A DNA stretch of 10,541 nucleotides, taken from Pleurotus ostreatus/Saccharomyces cerevisiae fusant (taxonomy: Eukaryota; Opisthokonta). Every line of letters begins with the position of its first letter. Within the stretch, counting starts at the first letter, position 1. Positions 6,761-10,541 of this stretch are shown here, piece by piece. The notes beneath the pieces were generated by a model that made no database searches, was not told the origin of the DNA, and was given only the letters and a program-made list of their open reading frames with translations. The stretch covers positions 1 to 10,541 of the forward strand of contig JAMQCK010001233.1 of NCBI GenBank assembly GCA_024196135.1, in the 5' to 3' direction. A program made the translations under genes and the position numbers.

Positions 6761-8206
6761 TTAAGCAGGCGGAAGGTCGCATCTAGCGGCGATCTCTGCG
6801 GTAAACTGGCCCATAGGACTGACGCTAAGACCCGGGGGAAGTCTCTGGTTGTAGTAAGTCGTATCGGCATGTATCTCGGCGACCGTCCTGGGCCTAACCG
6901 AAATCACCCACCCCTCACCATTGGGATGAGGCTTCATCCCGTCAAACATGATGTGACCACAGAGGTAGTCGATCCTCATCAACTGATTGTCCTCCTCCTC
7001 CGCCAAATACCAGTTCTTCGCCTCGCAATACCGGAGCAGACACGCCGTACACGACTCGTGCTTCCGCCACGGCTCCCACCGGTCGAACTCCCCCTTGCCC
7101 ACAAACTCGCGAAAGTTCGCGTAGATCTGGCCGACCACGTCCCCGACCGTGATCCCGTGCTTGTTCTTCACCCAGAACGGCCAGGGAAAAATCGGGCTGT
7201 GCTGCGCGACGACGGTGACCTGCATGTACGGGATGCGCGGGTGCGTCGCGGGCTGCGCGAGGTCGGAGGGGTTGAGCGGGAGGTGGCGGAGGGCGGTGAC
7301 GCCGGAGGCGTAGGTGATGTCGGGGACCTCGGTGTAGGAGATGGCCGGCGGCGGGTAGGTCATATTCCAGCGGATGCACGCCGGGTGGGAGTAGAAAAGC
7401 GGGTTGACGGACAGCTCGAAAGGGAAGGGCTGCGGCTTGGTGAGGTCGGGCGTGTCCCAGCCGGGGGGACGCGGGGGAAGAGAAGGGTGCCGGAGCCCCG
7501 CGATCCAGCGCTCAGGGTGGTCAACACCCTGCTCGACGAGGCTGTCAAAGATGGCAGCTAAATCCGCGTTGGATGGTGGGGGTGGTTTCCCCGTGGCTAT
7601 GTGGCGTCAGCACATATATCGCACTGCGCATGGCCAGCCGCTTACTGGCGTTGTCAACCCAGACCCCATTTACACAAGGTCTGGCATAATAGCCGTATGC
7701 CTTCCACTCGCGCAAAGGTAAAGGGGAAGGCCGACGAGCGACGCGGTGGTGGTGATTCCGCGCCAGATATTCGGCATGTGCGACGGCGCGGGGCTGATTC
7801 CTGCCCTCTGAAGACATCGTCAGCTTTTTCTACTGTGAGCGCCTAAGGGCAACGTACTGAGCACGTTCTTTGATAGCTTGCTGATCTTGCGGCCAACGCG
7901 GACAAATATAGAGGACCGAGGCTCGGGATCCCCCGATAGCAGTCTCCTGACCTGCCCCTCATCAAGAGGAGGCAGTTCACGGGGAGGATGACGTGGGGGA
8001 GAGGGTACGAAGGGCGTGTTGAGGTCGTTGATCCAGCGGTATAGGCCGGCATGATCGTGATAGCGGTCCTCGTAGTCGAAGAGGCCGTCACGGTATTCAG
8101 CGTGAGCAAGCGAGGACTTGGAGCGATTGAAGACGCGAAGGGAGTCGGGCAGCGAGAGCTTGGAGCGATTCTTGGGTGTATTTCGAGCGTTGCGCGGGTA
8201 GGCCAT
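6761..8206 (-). CDS. DUF6699 domain protein, basidiomycete family of unknown function
   Basis: Three exons on the minus strand are 8206-7858, 7807-7646 and 7596-6761. The introns (50 and 49 nt) have GTACGT and GTAAGC donors, CAG and TAG acceptors, and CTGAC-like branch sites. All phases agree, giving 448 residues. Residues about 230-400 match the DUF6699 pattern: NPLFYSHPACIRWNM (235-249), a QPATHPRIPYMQV stretch (285-297), the WPFWV block (309-313), then GITVGDVVGQIYANF (318-332). The family occurs mainly in mushroom-forming fungi and has no assigned function. The first 170 residues, across exons 1-2, are basic and Ser/Pro-rich. They contain a Tyr/Asp-rich stretch (about 56-72) and a KISKLSKN patch near the first junction, and look largely disordered. 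There is no signal peptide or membrane span. The start at 8206 has a purine at -3 and G at +4. The domain assignment is from memory of the family pattern. Confidence 0.8.
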
Positions 8207-8461
8207 GTCGGGGGAAATGCGAGCGTTCAAGAAGAGACGAATCACCGCCACACTTCATCAATATATACGCACCGGACCTTCGTGTAGTACCTCAAAAGGG
8301 CACAATCGGCACGAGGTAAACATCCTCGTGTCGACAGCGTGTATCCTCCGCCATCGTCCATCGCCGTCCATGATCCTAACCATTCGCACCCACAGTCCAT
8401 CGTACAAACCCACGCTCATATATCACTGCACGCGCGAAACATCGGCGAAGCTCTGAAGAAG
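8207..8461. other. Upstream region of the DUF6699 gene
   Basis: Apart from the TATA-like element I see no gene here. The stretch is rich in short A/C-containing words such as CCATC and CACCC and is presumed to be promoter. Confidence 0.35.
8261..8268 (-). promoter_or_regulatory. TATA-like element of the DUF6699 gene
   Basis: The minus strand reads GTATATAT about 55-62 nt upstream of the DUF6699 ATG. This is close but workable for a fungal promoter. Another ATATAT-like stretch lies near 8417. Neither is decisive. Confidence 0.4.
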
Positions 8462-8695
8462 CTACATGACGTCCCTCTGTAGGCGCCCAGGCAGCCTTTC
8501 CCAGGCCGACGCCGCCACAAGACCGCGCTCCGTGACCTCTTGCTGATTCTTGAGCGTCAACGCAAGGGCTGCGCAGTGACGGGCGCCTAATCGTACAAGC
8601 CTAAGAGTGTCATGGAAGGCGGACGCAAGAACTAAGGCTGTCGTGGGCGATGCTGCCAGGGCTGACGCAAGGACTCGGCGTCCGCCTCCTTGCAT
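8462..8695 (-). CDS. Doubtful 77-residue ORF downstream of PSF1
   Basis: An open frame starts MQGGGRRVLASALAAS and runs to TAG at 8464-8462. It is Ala/Leu-rich and contains VLASA twice (about residues 8 and 22). The frame stays open upstream as far as the PSF1 stop, but without another ATG. The codon pattern is only mildly coding-like, and no family is recognised. It could simply be the 3' UTR of PSF1, a dubious ORF, or the last exon of an undetected gene. DNA words GACGCAAG or AACGCAAG recur at about 8560, 8622 and 8664, which may explain the internal protein repeat. Confidence 0.18.
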   Translation of the reverse strand: MQGGGRRVLASALAASPTTALVLASAFHDTLRLVRLGARHCAALALTLKNQQEVTERGLVAASAWERLPGRLQRDVM

Positions 8696-8817
8696 CGGCC
8701 ATCGATCGCGGGGCGCGCGCAAGCTACGAAGCTCGCCATGCCACTGTGCTGGTCTGAAGCCTAGTACCTCACCATTGAGTGAGGAAAACGCGCGCAGCAC
8801 GGCATACACCACGCACC

Positions 8818-9429
8818 TCACGACACCTCTTCCAGGTACCCCTGCACTATCAGATGCTCGATGTCCGCCCTCCGCACGGTGAAGCGCTGCCCCTGCCTGA
8901 AGTCGATGTTCCCAAGCTCGGTCGTGATCGTCCCGCAGTCGCGCACGACGCGCACCACCGCGTGCAGGTCCTTCGGTGGATGCTCGATCCCGCTCGTGAT
9001 GTCCAGCTCGCCGGAGAAGGTCCCGCGGAACTCCATCACGCTCGCGTTGTACTGCTTGAGGTAGTCGACCTCGTGTGGGGAGAGCTTCCCGCGGGTGTCT
9101 GCGTTCGATAGGATGTGCGGCAGCGCGCCGCCGGCGGCCCAGTACATGTCGCGCAGGCGGTCCGTGCGGTGCATGTGGTAGGCGAGGAGGCAGCGCTTGT
9201 TTCGGTTGATAGCGGTCTGGTAGATGATGAGGGCCGGAGGGGGCCCTTCGGCCGTCATGGGCTCGTTCTCTGCGATGGAGATGGCAGCTTTCTCAAGTTC
9301 GCGGAGTTCGCGAATGATGGACCGGACGAGGGAGTCGTTGTATTTGAGCAACGTGTCGGTCTGCGTCGAGCGACGCGACTCCATAACCAGCTGGGTCCCC
9401 AAGTCTCCGAATTGACGCGACTCCGACAT
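8818..9429 (-). CDS. PSF1: GINS complex subunit Psf1
   Basis: This is a single uninterrupted frame of 203 residues, the usual Psf1 length. Psf1 joins Sld5, Psf2 and Psf3 in GINS, which binds Cdc45 and Mcm2-7 to form the replicative CMG helicase and is essential for replication initiation and elongation. The N-terminal helical A domain shows FGDLGTQLVMESRR (7-20), LLKYNDSLV (27-35) and the family hallmark NRNKRCLLAYHMHR (75-88). A W at 97 and an E-x-x-Y segment (120-123) follow. The C-terminal B domain runs from about 150, with PPKDL (151-155), VRVVRDCG (159-166) and RRADIEHLIVQGYLEEV (186-202). Both domains are complete and nothing is broken. The start has a CCACC leader, a good translation context. 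The lack of introns is unusual beside its intron-rich neighbours. Two MluI cell-cycle boxes sit just upstream. Confidence 0.96.
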   Translation of the reverse strand: MSESRQFGDLGTQLVMESRRSTQTDTLLKYNDSLVRSIIRELRELEKAAISIAENEPMTAEGPPPALIIYQTAINRNKRCLLAYHMHRTDRLRDMYWAAGGALPHILSNADTRGKLSPHEVDYLKQYNASVMEFRGTFSGELDITSGIEHPPKDLHAVVRVVRDCGTITTELGNIDFRQGQRFTVRRADIEHLIVQGYLEEVS

Positions 9430-9459
9430 GGTGGTTGAGGTCAAGATGCAGAACGTTAC

Positions 9460-9480
9460 ACGCGTCTGGACGCGACGCGT
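9460..9480 (-). promoter_or_regulatory. Paired MluI cell-cycle boxes upstream of PSF1
   Basis: Two perfect palindromic ACGCGT hexamers lie at 9460-9465 and 9475-9480, about 31 and 46 nt upstream of the PSF1 ATG. In yeasts ACGCGT binds the MBF factor (Mbp1-Swi6 type) and drives G1/S expression of replication genes. The position beside a replication gene supports function. In a G+C-rich genome the hexamer also occurs by chance; it appears, for example, inside the SGF29 and Hsp20 coding regions. Confidence 0.55.
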
Positions 9481-9980
9481 TGACGGAATCACGTGGACTT
9501 GACCAAATCAGGAAGGCATTGTTTGCCACAAAGGGGTCCGCCATTGGCGTAAACACTGCGAAGTCCGAGTCTAGCGAAACATCGAAAACGATGCAAGGAA
9601 CGTGTGGTATGGATGTGAACGAGCGGGAGAGCACTGTACGTATATCGAGAGATAGCTAAGCGTAAAAGGAGAACATAGGTGCTACATCGGATGCGATCTT
9701 CAATCGCCTCAAAGCCCAAGACAGAAAGCAACAGCGTATGTACAGGTAGGTACGGACAATCGTATGATACAATACAGAAGGGCGCATAGGTAAGGAAGAC
9801 TAGACGGGGAGAGGATATATGGGGAACTCAACGTTTGTAGTAGCTCGTCCGTGTATATATCGGGGCGAAAAACGCGGTTCGGGGCAAGACAAGTGACAAG
9901 TGAAGACAAAGGGCGCTGCTCGAGATTAGCGAGCTATAGGCGCATTATAGAACGAAGGTCGAAAGTCGAAGGGGTCGTTA
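9481..9980. other. Spacer between PSF1 and the next minus-strand gene
   Basis: No convincing gene is found. On the PSF1 side it holds a CACGTG E-box (9490-9495) and an inverted CCAAT (9547-9543 on the minus strand), both plausible promoter elements. On the other side, TATATA-like words at about 9815 and 9855 may be polyadenylation signals of the gene ending at 9981. Confidence 0.4.
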
Positions 9981-10541
9981 TTAGACGTTGGTCGCGCGCG
10001 GGATCATGGAGGTGCTGGCCACTGGCGCAGATGGCTGGGGCGGTGAGGGAGTCGGTATGCCGTACCACCCTTGCTGAGTTGGGTAGGGATAGTAGGCGTA
10101 GGCCATCGCCACAGGCGATTGCATCGGTGCTGGCGGCTGCGCTGCGCCCGTAGGTGGAGGGGCCGGGTAGACCACAGCTCCATTGTAATCCGAAGCAGGC
10201 GGATAAGCGTAGGGGTATTGAGGTGGCGGAGAAGCAGCATAAGAGGCAGGAGAATACGTGACGGCTCCGTAAGCCTGCACAGGGGACGTGGTATATGTGG
10301 CAGGTGGGGGCACTGGTGGCAGAGTAGACTGCGACGCCATTGCGTTAGGATCAGTCAGGTTGACTTCGTCCCCTTGAGTGCGGGGCCGCTTTGCGGGAGT
10401 CGCGCCGTATGGATCGTAGCGCTTGCTTCGCTTGCCGGGATGTGCTTCTACCGTCCGTGCTTCTCCTAGTAGCGGCGGCGCAGACGACAAAGGCGCGCTG
10501 AGCAGTGCTTGCGCTGACGTGGTGTCTATATCGTCCGCCTC
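9981..10541 (-). CDS. C-terminal part of a Pro/Tyr-rich, probably nuclear protein (runs off the window)
   Basis: The frame is open from the window edge to TAA at 9983-9981, leaving 186 C-terminal residues. The visible start EADDIDTTSAQALLSAP is acidic. A two-part basic stretch follows, KRSKRYDPYGATPAKRPR, which fits a bipartite nuclear localisation signal. The rest, about 110 residues, is low-complexity: Pro, Tyr, Ala, Ser and Gln with repeated PYAYPP, YYPYP and PPP motifs. It contains almost no charged residues until the final RATNV. Such tails occur in transcription regulators and RNA-binding proteins, often as disordered or phase-separating segments. The folded domains must lie upstream, outside the window, so the identity cannot be given. 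An intron near the edge cannot be excluded. Confidence 0.75.
   Translation of the reverse strand, partial: EADDIDTTSAQALLSAPLSSAPPLLGEARTVEAHPGKRSKRYDPYGATPAKRPRTQGDEVNLTDPNAMASQSTLPPVPPPATYTTSPVQAYGAVTYSPASYAASPPPQYPYAYPPASDYNGAVVYPAPPPTGAAQPPAPMQSPVAMAYAYYPYPTQQGWYGIPTPSPPQPSAPVASTSMIPRATNV

Noticed and set aside
6728..7561. 277-residue plus-strand open frame
   Set aside because: It is antisense to the DUF6699 exon. It is full of Arg/Val/Asp/Gly strings typical of a mirrored G/C-rich gene, and the minus strand has the recognisable domain and good introns.
8607..9438. Plus-strand open frames across PSF1
   Set aside because: They lie opposite a complete, unmistakable Psf1 sequence and have random composition.
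9489..9909. Minus-strand open frames upstream of PSF1
   Set aside because: A/T-containing, non-biased codons and overlap with promoter-like and polyadenylation-like elements; no conserved protein segment.

Overview
The window looks like nuclear DNA of a filamentous basidiomycete, most likely an Agaricomycete. The genes are G+C-rich. Nearly all introns are 47-66 nt, with GT..AG ends and CTRAY-like branch sites. Gene content also fits mushroom-forming fungi: a GH128 glucanase, a DUF6699 protein, and an SGF29 with the MDRRR...SSEE start that I recall from Agaricomycetes. I see no bacterial, viral, transposon, tRNA, rRNA or CRISPR feature.

Layout, left to right. A TATA box and CT-rich leader precede a three-exon secreted protein of unknown function (219-1189, +), followed by a probable intron in its 3' UTR. 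Tail-to-tail with it lies a five-exon secreted GH128 (Asl1-like) beta-1,3-glucanase (1908-2926, -). Next is a coding-like but unresolved minus-strand stretch (about 3172-3738). The six-exon SGF29 gene (3739-5052, +) starts directly against it. A 23-bp minisatellite (5209-5323) follows SGF29. Then comes a promoter with two clear heat-shock elements and a TATA box, driving a two-exon small heat-shock protein (5841-6459, +). A three-exon DUF6699 gene (6761-8206, -) runs convergently against it. After a 0.6-kb gap with one doubtful small ORF lies intronless PSF1, a GINS subunit (8818-9429, -), with two perfect MluI cell-cycle boxes just upstream of its ATG. The window ends inside the C-terminal part of a Pro/Tyr-rich, probably nuclear protein (9981-10541, -).

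The genes do not form a pathway. They are separately transcribed: two secreted proteins that may act at the cell wall or surface, one chromatin reader (SAGA), one replication factor (GINS), one chaperone, one lineage-specific unknown and one partial unknown. The promoters are informative where they can be read: heat-shock elements before the chaperone and G1/S-type boxes before the replication gene. I found no convincing multi-gene novel system. The best leads are the unknown secreted protein with Ala-rich and hydrophobic halves, the DUF6699 protein with a long N-terminal extension, the unresolved minus-strand locus facing SGF29, and the regulatory motifs.
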